A stretch of 64,000 bases of DNA from Asticcacaulis sp. AC402 (GCF_000495835.1 NZ_AWGC01000027.1:1-64000), one strand, 5' to 3'; counted from the first letter of the stretch, positions 42,879 through 52,307 are shown. Program-made: numbers and translations. The notes: generated from the sequence alone by a model not told the origin.

Positions 42879-44213
42879 TTACCCCTGCTGAAAGTCATAC
42901 AACGCCCCCAGACCAAGGATGCGCGTCAATTCATCCAGCGCGGTTCGGGATTCCGTCATCAGGTTCGGATCGCCCAGATCGTCCGGGTCCAGTCGGTCGC
43001 GATAATGAGACCTTACCCAGGCTTCAAGCTGCGTGAGCGTCTCCGGTGTCATCACGACGCCCGAATGCACGCCACGCATTTCCTCCGCGGTGAGTTGGAC
43101 TCTCAGGCGTAAACAGGCCGGGCCGCCACCGTTGCGCATACTTTCGCGGATGTCGCGGTAAACAACCTCATCGATCGGGTTCTCACCGGCAACACACGCC
43201 GCAGCGAATTCACGCGCGCTATCAACGTCTTCGGCATCCGATGGCACGATCAGGCTCATTTTGCCGTCAGGGCGGGTGATCAACTGACTGTTAAACAGAT
43301 AGGATCTGATGGCATCCCCGATCGGCATCTGTGCGGCCGATGCCATCACAAAGATCGGCTCAAACCCTGAGGTCTCTGCGGCACGACGGATAACATCCTT
43401 CGTAGACGCCACGTCGTCGAAGGCCTGTTCGTGGAACAGCATCAGCCGTTCGTTGGTGACGCACACCACATCGTTGTGAAAGGCTCCGGCGTCAATGGCG
43501 AGAGGATTTTGTTCAACAAAAACGGCGTGCCTTGTCCCGTGCAGCCGCGCCACTGCCTGAGACGCCTCAAGGGTTTGTCGACCTGGAAAACGGGTGCGAT
43601 TTGCGTGCCGTTGCAAACCGACGCGGCCATAAACGAAGACCTCCAAACTCCCGGTTCCATGCCTGGCCCCCATCAGATTATGATTGGCCGCGCCTTCATC
43701 GCCGAACAGATCACAGGCCGGCAAGGCTTCATGAACGCAAAAACACGCCTCATCCTTAAACACACGGCGCAACACGCGCGTAGTGAACTCAGATTCGAGA
43801 CTGCGATGGGGCATGGCGACCAGATTGGCCGGTGTCAAATGCACCCGCCCATCCCGGGTGTTCCCGCTGGGGCTGACAGTGGCGGCATTGGCCGTCCACA
43901 TGTTGGAGGCAGAACTGACATTGGCGACAAGGGCGTGATCCGTCACCCAGGCTGTCTTGAGGACCTCACGGTCGCTGCCGCTAAAGCCAATCCGCCGCAG
44001 GGCTGGCAAAAACGGCCGCTCATGGGGCGGCAAGACCCCCTGCACGAGGCCCATCTCCATCAGGCAACGCATTTTGGCCAGGCCCTGCAAGGCCGCGGCC
44101 CTGGGGTTGGCGCGCTCACCGGCATTGAGTCGCGACGCCATATTGCCAAAAGAAAGGCCGGCATAGTTGTGCGTCGGGCCGATCAGGCCGTCAAAATTCA
44201 TCTCCTGGCTCAT
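42879..44213 (-). CDS. astB: N-succinylarginine dihydrolase
   Basis: 444 residues. N-terminal NFDGLIGPTHNYAGLSFGNMAS is diagnostic. Active-site blocks: His in GAFHNDVVCVTN and Cys in NGGGPACLRLRVQLT, with ARHGTGSLEVFVYGR between. It converts N-succinylarginine to N-succinylornithine, CO2 and ammonia. Starts within the astA stop (overlap 44210-44213). Confidence 0.93.
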   Translation of the reverse strand: MSQEMNFDGLIGPTHNYAGLSFGNMASRLNAGERANPRAAALQGLAKMRCLMEMGLVQGVLPPHERPFLPALRRIGFSGSDREVLKTAWVTDHALVANVSSASNMWTANAATVSPSGNTRDGRVHLTPANLVAMPHRSLESEFTTRVLRRVFKDEACFCVHEALPACDLFGDEGAANHNLMGARHGTGSLEVFVYGRVGLQRHANRTRFPGRQTLEASQAVARLHGTRHAVFVEQNPLAIDAGAFHNDVVCVTNERLMLFHEQAFDDVASTKDVIRRAAETSGFEPIFVMASAAQMPIGDAIRSYLFNSQLITRPDGKMSLIVPSDAEDVDSAREFAAACVAGENPIDEVVYRDIRESMRNGGGPACLRLRVQLTAEEMRGVHSGVVMTPETLTQLEAWVRSHYRDRLDPDDLGDPNLMTESRTALDELTRILGLGALYDFQQG

Positions 44214-45199
44214 GGCATGACCTCTGCGTCAATTCGCGCCATTGTGAGAATTTCGGTGGCAAGTTCGTCCACAACGTCGCGCGAAACCCGTTGCGATCCC
44301 CAATCGGCAAGACCGATCGTCGCGCGAAAGTCAGCGCCCTGGCCCCCAAATACCAAGGCCGACTGAAGGGCGGCGGCGGTCACACCCTGAACGGCGGTCA
44401 CGGTGCGGGCAATCAGGGTCCGGTCCGTTTCGCACACCATGGAGGGCCCTCCGTCGAAGACATCGCACAGGTCTGTGCGACGAAACCCTGTGCCTTCCAG
44501 CAGTTTAACCGCGCCGGCGGAATTGTCATTAGGCCGTCCAACACACCGGGAAACCGTTTCCGGCAACAGATTTAAAAAGATGGGCAAGGACGGCAAGAGC
44601 TGATCGATAAAATGACCGTCATTCATGCACAGTTTATCGGCCTGATCATAGGGCACATCGATGAATTTCGAGGTCAGGTGGGTCCAGAACGGCGACTCAC
44701 CGTCAGCATCGAACCACCCTCGAATATCGGCCATCAACCGGTCATCAAACGCCGTACGGTGGTTGGCTATGTAGGCCAGTCGTCCCAGAGACAACAGGCG
44801 CGCAAAACCTGACCCGCGCGCCTGCGGTGCCACATAAAGGGTGGCCAGCTCGGTATAGCCATCAAAATCTGTGGTAAGCTGAAGCGTTTCATAGGTTACC
44901 GTCAACTTGGGTCGCGATGCGTGCCGGGTATGCCGACTGCGCTTGAAACTGTAGAACGGACGATCCACGCCCAGTCTGGGAATAATGGACGAAATACCCG
45001 CGATTTCACCCGCGTGTTCCGCCACAAACAGCAGGCGGTGGCTGGTGGGATCACCGGCCAGACACCTGAGGGTTTTCTCCACGCACTCCGTCACTTCGGA
45101 CCGGGTTCTGGGCACGGTTGTCAGACCCGATCCCGCCGTGGCGGTTAACCGGGCTATCGCCTCTATATCGTCAGCTTTCGCGAGTCTGAAAATCGCCAC
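44210..45199 (-). CDS. astA: Arginine N-succinyltransferase
   Basis: 329 residues, single-chain AstA. Conserved segments: FRLAKADDIEAIARLTATAGSGLTTVP, LYVAPQARGSGFARLLSLGRLAYIA, ADIRGWFDADGESPFW, KFIDVPYDQADKLC and LLPETVSRCVGRPNDNSAGAVKLLEGTGFR. First committed step of the AST pathway: succinyl-CoA + arginine. First gene of the leftward ast operon (astA-astB-M20-astD), directly downstream of the Lrp-type regulator gene. Confidence 0.93.
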   Translation of the reverse strand: MAIFRLAKADDIEAIARLTATAGSGLTTVPRTRSEVTECVEKTLRCLAGDPTSHRLLFVAEHAGEIAGISSIIPRLGVDRPFYSFKRSRHTRHASRPKLTVTYETLQLTTDFDGYTELATLYVAPQARGSGFARLLSLGRLAYIANHRTAFDDRLMADIRGWFDADGESPFWTHLTSKFIDVPYDQADKLCMNDGHFIDQLLPSLPIFLNLLPETVSRCVGRPNDNSAGAVKLLEGTGFRRTDLCDVFDGGPSMVCETDRTLIARTVTAVQGVTAAALQSALVFGGQGADFRATIGLADWGSQRVSRDVVDELATEILTMARIDAEVMP

Positions 45200-45324
45200 G
45201 CGGAGGTCCTTGTAAGGTTTGAAGCCTTAAGGTGGCACGGCCCGGGGAGAATAAAGCGTTGTTGTGGCGCGAGGCATACGACGACTATGCGGTAGGCAGG
45301 CCATAAACCGCATAAAATTCGGTA

Positions 45325-45810
45325 TCAGGACGTGTGTTGCAGCCTCTCGATCGGAAAGCCGTTGAAGGCCTTGGCAATATCCAGCACCGGGACCGTTACC
45401 AGCTTGGCGATCGGGAGATCGCCCTCCAGAAGTTCATCGGACAGAGCATTGAGGGCCGGCATGTCGCGCGTCGTCACCGCCAGAAGATAGTCAAAGCGCC
45501 CGCTGACCTTCACCGCCATGATGATTTCATCGCGTCCGGCAATGGCGCGTTCAAAGACCTGATGATCGGCAAGCTTATGGTTAGATAAGGTAATTTCGAG
45601 CAAGGCATGTAAAACCGGCCCTATTTTTGACGGAGACAAGACGCTAATGTCACGGGCAATGTATCCCTTGTCCCTCAGCTTCTGAACCCGTGACAGACAG
45701 GCACTGGCCGACAGGGCAACCTTGTCGGACAGGGCCAGATTGGTAATGCGGGCATCGGTTTGCAGGGCACGCAGGATTTTCAGGTCGATCTTGTCGAGTC
45801 GCAGGGTCAT
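45325..45810 (-). CDS. Lrp/AsnC-family transcriptional regulator
   Basis: 161 residues from ATG 45810 (MTLRLDKIDLKILRAL). N-terminal HTH (ARITNLALSDKVALSASACLSRVQKLRDKGYI) and a C-terminal RAM/ligand domain (VFERAIAGRDEIIMAVKVSGRFDYLLAVTTRDMPALNAL). Divergent to the aminotransferase gene and followed by astA on the same strand, so it probably senses arginine or a related amino acid and controls both sides (inference). The 121-bp divergent region 45811-45931 should hold its operators. Confidence 0.9.
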   Translation of the reverse strand: MTLRLDKIDLKILRALQTDARITNLALSDKVALSASACLSRVQKLRDKGYIARDISVLSPSKIGPVLHALLEITLSNHKLADHQVFERAIAGRDEIIMAVKVSGRFDYLLAVTTRDMPALNALSDELLEGDLPIAKLVTVPVLDIAKAFNGFPIERLQHTS

Positions 45811-45931
45811 GACACGTCTTAACACAGTCAACCGAATAAAATTCGGCAAAAACTGCATTCCGTGCGTTTATTCTCAGAATTAGAGCGGGTTTACACCTTT
45901 CATACGCCACCATCCGTGCTGAAATGCCGTC

Positions 45932-47284
45932 ATGACCCCACACAGCAGACTTGACGTTCTTCATCCGGCCTCTTCGATTGCGGCCATGCTGCAGTCCGGC
46001 CCCCGCCGCATGGCCTCGGCCAAGGGTGTCAGGATACGCGATGACACAGGTCATGAACTGCTGGATGGAACGGCAGGTCTCTGGTGCGTTAACATTGGCC
46101 ACGGGCGCGAGGAGATCGCGCAAGTTATGGCCGATGCCGTGCGAAATCTCGACTATTTCCACACCTTTGGCGGCTATTCCAATGCGGCTCAGGAGACCCT
46201 GGGGGCTCGACTGGTGGCCATGGCGCCCGGCGACCTCAACCATGTGTTTTTTGGCTCATCCGGGTCAGACGCCAATGACACGATCCTGAAAATAATCTGG
46301 CATTACAATAATCTGTTGGGGCGGCGCGACAAGAAAAAGATCGTGTCGCGCTGGGGGGCCTATCACGGGACCTCGATCTCGACCGCCAGCCTGACCGGTC
46401 TCAAAAGCTTCCACGATCAGTTCGACCTGCCGATAGAGCGCATACTTCACACCGAATGTCCGCACGCTTACCGATTTGCCACTGAGGGCGAAGATGAACT
46501 GGCCTTTTCAACCCGCCTGATTGACGCGTTCAAGCAGTTGATTCACGATCAGGGTGCCGAAACCATCGCTGCTTTCATAGGAGAGCCTGTTCTGGGTGCC
46601 GGTGGGGTCGTGCCGCCGCCGAAAGGCTACTGGGCTGGTATTCAGCAAGTGTGCCAGGAAAATGACATCCTGCTGGTGGCGGATGAGGTTGTGTGCGGCT
46701 TTGGGCGCACGGGTGCCGACTTCGGCAGCCAGACCTATGACATAAGGCCCGATTTCATGGCCACCGCCAAAGGGTTGACCTCAGGCGTTTTCCCGATGTC
46801 AGCAGCCTTTATGACGACCCGTATCTGGGACGTTTTGCACGACGGGTCTAAAGCACTGGGCGGCTTTTCGCACGGCTATACCTATTCCGGTCACCCGGTT
46901 GGGGCCGCCGTGGCCAATGCCGTGCTGGACATCTATCAGGGTGAACATCTGGCCGATAATGCGCGCCGCGTCGGCGCGCACCTGATGCAAAGGCTTAGCG
47001 ACGAACTGGGTGATCATCCGCACGTCGGCGAAATTCGCGGAGTCGGCCTTGTTTGTGCCGTGCAGTTGGTGGAGGATAAATCCAGCCGCAGGCTGTTCGA
47101 ACCCGGACGAAAGCTGCCCGCGGCCATCGCCGAAGCGGCCTATGGGTGCGGCCTCATTGTCCGACCGCTGCCCAGCATTGGGGCCCTGGCCTTTTCGCCG
47201 CCGCTTACCCTGACCCTGTCAGACGCCGATGAGATGGTAACACGTTTTGTGAGCGCCTTCACCCGTATCATGTCAACGGTTTGA
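45932..47284 (+). CDS. Class III (omega) aminotransferase
   Basis: 450 residues. PLP-fold type I: VFFGSSGSDANDTILKIIWHYNNLLG, GAYHGTSISTASLTGL, Asp in LLVADEVVCGFGRTG, the Schiff-base Lys in FMATAKGLTSGVFPMSA and GYTYSGHPVGAAVANAVLDIY. It resembles putrescine/beta-alanine-pyruvate transaminases more than AstC. In this locus it may act on N-succinylornithine or on another product of arginine (inference). Divergent to the Lrp-type gene; single gene. Confidence 0.85.
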   Translation: MTPHSRLDVLHPASSIAAMLQSGPRRMASAKGVRIRDDTGHELLDGTAGLWCVNIGHGREEIAQVMADAVRNLDYFHTFGGYSNAAQETLGARLVAMAPGDLNHVFFGSSGSDANDTILKIIWHYNNLLGRRDKKKIVSRWGAYHGTSISTASLTGLKSFHDQFDLPIERILHTECPHAYRFATEGEDELAFSTRLIDAFKQLIHDQGAETIAAFIGEPVLGAGGVVPPPKGYWAGIQQVCQENDILLVADEVVCGFGRTGADFGSQTYDIRPDFMATAKGLTSGVFPMSAAFMTTRIWDVLHDGSKALGGFSHGYTYSGHPVGAAVANAVLDIYQGEHLADNARRVGAHLMQRLSDELGDHPHVGEIRGVGLVCAVQLVEDKSSRRLFEPGRKLPAAIAEAAYGCGLIVRPLPSIGALAFSPPLTLTLSDADEMVTRFVSAFTRIMSTV

Positions 47285-47381
47285 CCCCAGAGGGCCATGG
47301 GCAGGGTTACCAACTGGCTGAACACGCCCTGTCTTTACGTGGTCCCCGAGGGCCCCGGGAGCAGGGCGGTTTCGCCGGACC

Positions 47382-47615
47382 CTACCCGCCACGGCAGGCA
47401 CGCCGCGCCTTCAGTTCCGCCACGTTCACGTGGTTGCGCATCATGGCGCGCTGACGGGCACCGCCATTACGATAGGCGGCCTGGCTGACCGTAGTCCGGC
47501 CAGCGTCCGCATTGCATTGCCGGGTTTGGGCGACACTGCGGTCCGGCTGTGCGACGGCCACGGACGAGATGCCGGACAAAACCAGCACGAGAGACATCAG
47601 ACAGATTCGAGACAC
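47382..47615 (-). CDS. Small secreted hypothetical protein
   Basis: 77 residues from GTG 47615, preceded by AGGAG at 6-nt spacing; ATG 47597 is an alternative. Signal peptide SRICLMSLVLVLSGISSVAVAQ, then a short basic mature part with two Cys (TRQCNADAGRTTVSQAAYRN, KARRACRGG). It looks somewhat like PsiF-type repeats but is not assigned. The long upstream extension of this frame (to 47948) translates repeat A5 and is not coding. Confidence 0.6.
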   Translation of the reverse strand: MSRICLMSLVLVLSGISSVAVAQPDRSVAQTRQCNADAGRTTVSQAAYRNGGARQRAMMRNHVNVAELKARRACRGG

Positions 47616-47770
47616 ACACCACTCCTGAGCGAAGATCCACGTATCCGCAGCAAGAAGGGTGCCAAGGTTAAGCCTGGTTAACCTTGTCTTCAGGGCGCGG
47701 AAATTGTGTTCCGAGGTCGCGAACTCCGCTGGCACTAGAACTGGATGAGTTTTGATCAAAATGTGGCGTA

Positions 47771-47917
47771 TACCAAACCTCATAAAGGATGACGCTTGGT
47801 ATTCGCATTTTTTCAGCTCAAACGCCGCGTGGCTCCTCGCAAAAGCTCGGGCGCCCAAAGAACGTTCTCTGGCGCGCTTGCAAACCCGCGATGAGTCAAG
47901 GTCATCGAGGGTTGGTA
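47771..47917 (+). mobile_element. MITE-like repeat family A, copy A5 (147 bp)
   Basis: Ends TACCAAAC...GGTTGGTA; flanks GTA/TTA, a decayed duplication. More base changes than A1-A4, so it is an older copy. It fills part of the 475-bp gap 47616-48090; the rest shows no gene. Confidence 0.8.
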
Positions 47918-48090
47918 TTAGGCCACCAGTTGTACCGCCATGGCGCAAAGTCAGGTTTCCGAAGTGGAAGTCGCCGCCTGAAAGGCGTCGTCACCTGGCG
48001 CCTGTGTAAACCTTACCGCCGCATTAACCTTACCCGTGAACGGAATATTGGCGCGTTTACCCTAAGTTGTCCGGCGAAACGGAAAGCGCC

Positions 48091-49227
48091 ATGAAAACTT
48101 TTGCCTACCTTATTACCGCGATCACGCTTGTGACGAGCACAATGGCCTGCCAGGCCGCGGCCGAAGACGCCTCTCCGGTGCACTTTGAAGCGGCCGCGAC
48201 CGTCGATCTGCTGGGTAACACTCAAGGGGGTCTGCGCACCGGTACGTGGGCCATGAGCAACATCGACCTGACCGCAGCCTGGACGGGAAGCGACGGGTGG
48301 GAAGGCTTCGCCTATGTGTTGGCCAATAATCACGGCGGCTTTTCCGAGCGCTATGTCGGCGATGTCCAGGTCCTGTCGAATATTGACGCGCCGCCGGGCG
48401 TTCGGCTGATGGAGGCGTGGGCACGCTACACCACGCCCGACGAACGGTTTGTCACCACGGCGGGCATTGTCAATCTGAACGCAATTTTTGATACCCAGCC
48501 GATCGGGGGCGTATTTCTGAACTCTTCGGCCGGAATCGGCGCTGATTACGCCCAGAGCGGTCCGTCCATCTTCCCGGTGACCGGCCTCGGCATCGTCGAA
48601 GAGTGGCGCGTCACGGACGCGTTACGGCTGCGCGCCGGCCTGTTCGACGGCGTAGCGGGGGATCCGCAGCACGGATCCGTGTTCACGTCGCTTCGGTTGA
48701 ATGCCGAGGAGGGCAGTCATGCCGTGGTCGAAGCGGAGTTTCTGTTTGACCGCGGCTTTGCCAAGGCAGGCACCTGGTCGTACAGCGCTCGGGGTGACAA
48801 GCTTGACGGCATGGGGACCGGCCCACGCACGGGGAGCTATGGCCAGTTGGGTCTCTACCTGACGCGCGAGAACGAGGACGACGACCAGGGACTGGCGGCC
48901 TGGATTCGTGCCGGCACGGCATCCGCCGCTGTGCACGACCTTTCCGGCTACGTCGGAGGTGGTCTGACCTATACCGGCCCCCTGCCCGGCCGCGATAACG
49001 ACGTCGTTGGCGTTGCGGTTTATCGTGCCGAATTCAGCAAGGCCTGGCGTTTGCTTAATCCTCAGGGCGCTGCCGCGGAAACGACCTGGGAAGTCACCTG
49101 GCAGGCACCTGTCGGTTCTCGTTTCGTCATCCAGCCTGACCTGCAGTATATCCAAAATCCCGGTGGTTTCGGCGCCAAGGACGCCGTTGTTGCGGGTTTG
49201 CGGCTGCGGGTTACGTTCGGCGGATAA
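48091..49227 (+). CDS. OprB-family carbohydrate porin
   Basis: 378 residues, signal peptide MKTFAYLITAITLVTSTMACQAAA. Beta-barrel pattern with the OprB signature: MEAWARYTTPDERFVTTAGIVNLNAIFDTQPIGGVFLNSSAGIGADYAQSG-type segment, and a terminal aromatic-poor end VRLRVTFGG. It allows sugars through the outer membrane; specificity unknown. ATG 48091 starts the signal peptide; 8 extra codons upstream (48067) are unlikely. Confidence 0.85.
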   Translation: MKTFAYLITAITLVTSTMACQAAAEDASPVHFEAAATVDLLGNTQGGLRTGTWAMSNIDLTAAWTGSDGWEGFAYVLANNHGGFSERYVGDVQVLSNIDAPPGVRLMEAWARYTTPDERFVTTAGIVNLNAIFDTQPIGGVFLNSSAGIGADYAQSGPSIFPVTGLGIVEEWRVTDALRLRAGLFDGVAGDPQHGSVFTSLRLNAEEGSHAVVEAEFLFDRGFAKAGTWSYSARGDKLDGMGTGPRTGSYGQLGLYLTRENEDDDQGLAAWIRAGTASAAVHDLSGYVGGGLTYTGPLPGRDNDVVGVAVYRAEFSKAWRLLNPQGAAAETTWEVTWQAPVGSRFVIQPDLQYIQNPGGFGAKDAVVAGLRLRVTFGG

Positions 49228-49241
49228 CCGCGGGCGCATGC

Positions 49242-49361
49242 AGAGCGCAATCCGATAAAGTGGACGCGACGGCACGGGCGCTCTCGTTTTGGGCAAAATT
49301 GCGAAACAAACCAAGAACCTGGAGCGGGGTTTTGGTTCCATCAAAACACTTCCCGCTCTAA
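49242..49361 (-). repeat. Repeat family B, copy B5 (about 120 bp, opposite orientation)
   Basis: Reverse complement of the B2 arrangement: begins GAGCGCAATCCGATAAAGTG and ends TTCCCGCTCTA. It lies 15 bp after the porin stop. From there to 49681 I see no gene. Confidence 0.8.
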
Positions 49362-49681
49362 ACGCCGGCCTGCACCCGGAAAGCCGCCTGAAGGTTATGG
49401 CCGGTTGCGCCATGGCGTGACCACGGTCGAAGATACCTGCAATGCCGATACGGAGACGGATTCCGCCACGAGATCGGCAGTGTTGGCAAGATCCGTTCCA
49501 TTGCCGGCAGCGGGCGATCGATCACCTGGGCCGAAGGCTGTTCACAGGTCATGGTGGTATATTTTTTGCCACAAAAACAAAGATTTTCACGGTCGTAAGG
49601 GACGATTCAGGGATTTGGTCTAGGGTCAGGACATGCGCCATCATTACAGCCATCAGACTTTGAACCAGAGACTTTGACCCT

Positions 49682-51928
49682 GTGATTTCCCGCATCCTCG
49701 CCCAGTTGAGCGCCTGGCGTTCCCACACCACGTCCAGCGCACGCCTGCTGGTCGGCCTGGTTGCGATCGTCGGGGTCGGAACCCTGGCCGCCATTGTCTT
49801 TCTGATGCATGCATCTCTGTCGGCCATCGCCGAAAAGACCGACCAGATCGATATGATGCGCGGGCATGAACTGGTTCAGGCGGCGCTGGTATCGGCCATC
49901 GCGCAGATGTCCGAGACAACAACCGACAATGCCATCTGGGATGATGCGGCCGACCAGTTGTATCGCGAAACGTTCGACGATACCTGGCTGCACCAGATAT
50001 GGGGCGCTGGCTCCTCCGGGACAAAACCCTATGACGGTGCGTTCATTCTTGACGAGACCTATGCGCTCCTTTGGGGCCGTTACCTCGGTCAGCCTGAGTC
50101 GGATGTCCGGCGCCTGGGCAGCGGCCTGAACACACTTATTGCCGCCCACCATCGGGACATAGAGGCCGGGCGGACGGTGGCTTCGGGTTTTACCATGACG
50201 ACGCACGGTCCGGCCATTGTCAGCATAGGCCTGATCCGGCCGCTCAATGGCCCAGAAACACCTCAAGAAACGCCCCAAGGAACGCCTCAAGGAACGCCTC
50301 AAGGGACGCACCCGGAAACCATGCGCCGCTACCTGGTGATGACGCAGCATATCACGCCGCAGCGGCTGGCCAATCAGGCCCGGATCTTCGGAGTCAAGGA
50401 TCTGGCCTTTCGCCCTATCGGCGAAACCACGCCGCCGTATCTGATTCTGAAGGACGCCGGCGGACAACCCGTGACGCAACTGACCTGGACGCCGGAGCTG
50501 TCCGGGGCGATCACCGCCGGTGCCGCCCGCTCGCGCGTCGAGCAGGTCAGCTGGCTGACCGGCGCCCTGGTGCTGATCTTCATTGCGGTGACCGCTTTCA
50601 GCATGCGCAAGCTGGCGCGCAGCGAGAACGAAGCCCGCACCTTCGCGATGACTGACGGCCTGAGCGGCCTGCCCAACCGCCGGGCCCTGTTCGACCTTTT
50701 GAGCGATAGCCGGCGGACCAAGCGTGGCCGCAAGTCCGTCGTCTTTATCGACCTCGACGGCTTCAAGGATGTCAACGACATCTACGGTCACAATACCGGC
50801 GACAAGCTGATCATGATCGTTGCCGCGGCACTTAAGGGTTTCCTGCCGGCCAAGGCCATGCTGGCGCGCATGGGCGGCGACGAATTCGCCATGCTGATCG
50901 GCGGCGCGGAGGGCCCGGCCAAGGCCCAGGCGTTCGCCGAAGCCGCCCTGGCGTTTCTGGGGGCACCCATACGCATCGGTGACATCACCGTCCAGATCGG
51001 CGCCAGCATCGGTATCGCCGACGCTGACCTGAAAGCGCGCACCAGCCAGGAACTGCTGCGCCGCGCCGACATGGCGATGTACCATTCAAAGGCTTCGGGA
51101 AAGGGACGCATCACCCATTACGACGCCGAACTGGACGCTGCCCGCCACCGCAAACAGGCGATCGAAAAGGACATGCGCGCTGGTCTGGCGCGTGGCGAAT
51201 TTGATGTCGTCTACCAGCCGATCGTCGACACGTGGACCCATCGCACTACCTCGGTCGAGGCCCTGGTGCGGTGGCCGCGCCGGCCTGACGGCCCGTTGGC
51301 ACCCGATCAGTTCATCGACATCGCTGAATCGAGCGGGCTGATCCATCCATTGGGCCAGTTCGTCCTCAGACGGGCGTGCAGCGATCTGCGCGACCGGCCG
51401 GACTTGCGGCTTAGCGTCAATATTTCACCGGCCCAATTCCGCGACCCCTTGTTCGAGCACAAGGTCTCTGACGTGCTGAAAGAAACGGGCTTTCCGGTCG
51501 AGCGACTGGAGCTGGAGGTCACCGAAGGCTATCTGATCGAGAATCCCGACCGGGCCATTGCCGCCGTCAGGAACCTCAAGGCGCTGGGGGTTTCGCTGGC
51601 ACTGGACGACTTCGGCACAGGCTATGCCAGTGTCGGTTACCTGCGCCGCTTCCAGTTCGACCGGATCAAGATCGACCGATCGCTCGCCGGGCGGATCGAT
51701 ACCGATCGCCAGGCGGCCGCTCTGGTTGTCGGCACGGTCAGCATAGCGCACGCCCTGGAGATCGCCATCACCGCTGAAGGGGTGGAGACGGCGGAACAGG
51801 CCAAGCTGCTGAGACTGGCAGGATGTCATAGTTTGCAGGGCTTCTATTTTGGCCGGCCGCAAGCCCTGGCCAGCGTCATCGAGACCTTCTGCGAGCCCGT
51901 TGGGATCGTGAATTCCCAGGCGTCCTAG
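49682..51928 (+). CDS. Membrane GGDEF-EAL protein with CHASE4-like sensor domain
   Basis: 748 residues from GTG 49682. Helix at about 22-43, periplasmic CHASE4-like domain to about 290 (TTTDNAIWDDAADQLYRETFDDTWLHQIWG), second helix at 295-312. GGDEF domain (TDGLSGLPNRRALFD, ARMGGDEFAML with intact GGDEF) and EAL domain (VEALVRW, NISPAQF, TEGYLIENP, DDFGTGYASVGYL) follow. All EAL metal residues I can recognise are present; the RxxD inhibitory site before GGDEF is absent (PAKAMLARMGGDEF). So both cyclic-di-GMP synthesis and hydrolysis are possible. A 12-bp coding repeat lies in the sensor domain. Transcribed alone. Confidence 0.9.
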   Translation: MISRILAQLSAWRSHTTSSARLLVGLVAIVGVGTLAAIVFLMHASLSAIAEKTDQIDMMRGHELVQAALVSAIAQMSETTTDNAIWDDAADQLYRETFDDTWLHQIWGAGSSGTKPYDGAFILDETYALLWGRYLGQPESDVRRLGSGLNTLIAAHHRDIEAGRTVASGFTMTTHGPAIVSIGLIRPLNGPETPQETPQGTPQGTPQGTHPETMRRYLVMTQHITPQRLANQARIFGVKDLAFRPIGETTPPYLILKDAGGQPVTQLTWTPELSGAITAGAARSRVEQVSWLTGALVLIFIAVTAFSMRKLARSENEARTFAMTDGLSGLPNRRALFDLLSDSRRTKRGRKSVVFIDLDGFKDVNDIYGHNTGDKLIMIVAAALKGFLPAKAMLARMGGDEFAMLIGGAEGPAKAQAFAEAALAFLGAPIRIGDITVQIGASIGIADADLKARTSQELLRRADMAMYHSKASGKGRITHYDAELDAARHRKQAIEKDMRAGLARGEFDVVYQPIVDTWTHRTTSVEALVRWPRRPDGPLAPDQFIDIAESSGLIHPLGQFVLRRACSDLRDRPDLRLSVNISPAQFRDPLFEHKVSDVLKETGFPVERLELEVTEGYLIENPDRAIAAVRNLKALGVSLALDDFGTGYASVGYLRRFQFDRIKIDRSLAGRIDTDRQAAALVVGTVSIAHALEIAITAEGVETAEQAKLLRLAGCHSLQGFYFGRPQALASVIETFCEPVGIVNSQAS
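50261..50308 (+). repeat. Coding microrepeat, 4 x 12 bp, in the GGDEF-EAL gene
   Basis: Units of the type CCTCAAGGAACG give PQGT/PQET repeats in the periplasmic sensor domain. In-frame expansion or contraction is possible. Confidence 0.85.
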
Positions 51929-51979
51929 CGAAATCCGACAAAGCGTTCTGCAGTTAACCGATTGTGCTAGGGCCGGATG

Positions 51980-52031
51980 AGCTTTGATGGAATCCCCGAG
52001 CGGTGGCGTCCACTTTTATCGGATTGCTCTC
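51980..52031. repeat. Deleted copy of repeat family B
   Basis: The TTTGATGGAATCC start and the CGGTGGCGTCCACTTTTATC end of B are joined with the centre missing. Located in the 379-bp gap 51929-52307. Confidence 0.6.
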
Positions 52032-52106
52032 GTATTCACATTTTTATTCAACTGTTTAAACGCCAAATTACAATTTGAAACTTTTCTTCTTTGAGTTGAG
52101 GCGCGA

Positions 52107-52165
52107 TACCAAGCCTCATAAAGAATGACTCTTGGTATTCACATTTTTTCAGCTCAAACGCCGGA
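52107..52165 (+). mobile_element. Half copy of repeat family A (A6)
   Basis: Only the left 59 bp, from TACCAAGC through the TTTTTTCAGCTCAA block, are kept; similarity then stops. No right end and no target duplication. Confidence 0.7.
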
Positions 52166-52307
52166 CTCCGCACTTTACGAGCGCAAGGACTTCGCCAGCG
52201 GGGCAGGATTTGAAAAACAATCAACGAAAATCAAAACCGTCGCTTGAACTTGTGAGGTTGGTCGCATTGTGCAACACGTAACAGCATAACAAAAAAAAGG
52301 GGGCCTT

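Noticed and set aside
45880-45905. AGAGCGGGTTT near the aminotransferase start as a B end
   Set aside because: Only the first few bases match; no inner block of B follows.
47616-47948. N-terminal extension of the small secreted protein
   Set aside because: It is translated repeat A5 and intergenic DNA; the signal peptide and Shine-Dalgarno place the start at 47615 or 47597.
49607-51085. 492-codon minus-strand frame opposite the GGDEF-EAL gene
   Set aside because: Antisense shadow; the plus frame has GGDEF, EAL and DDFGTGY motifs.
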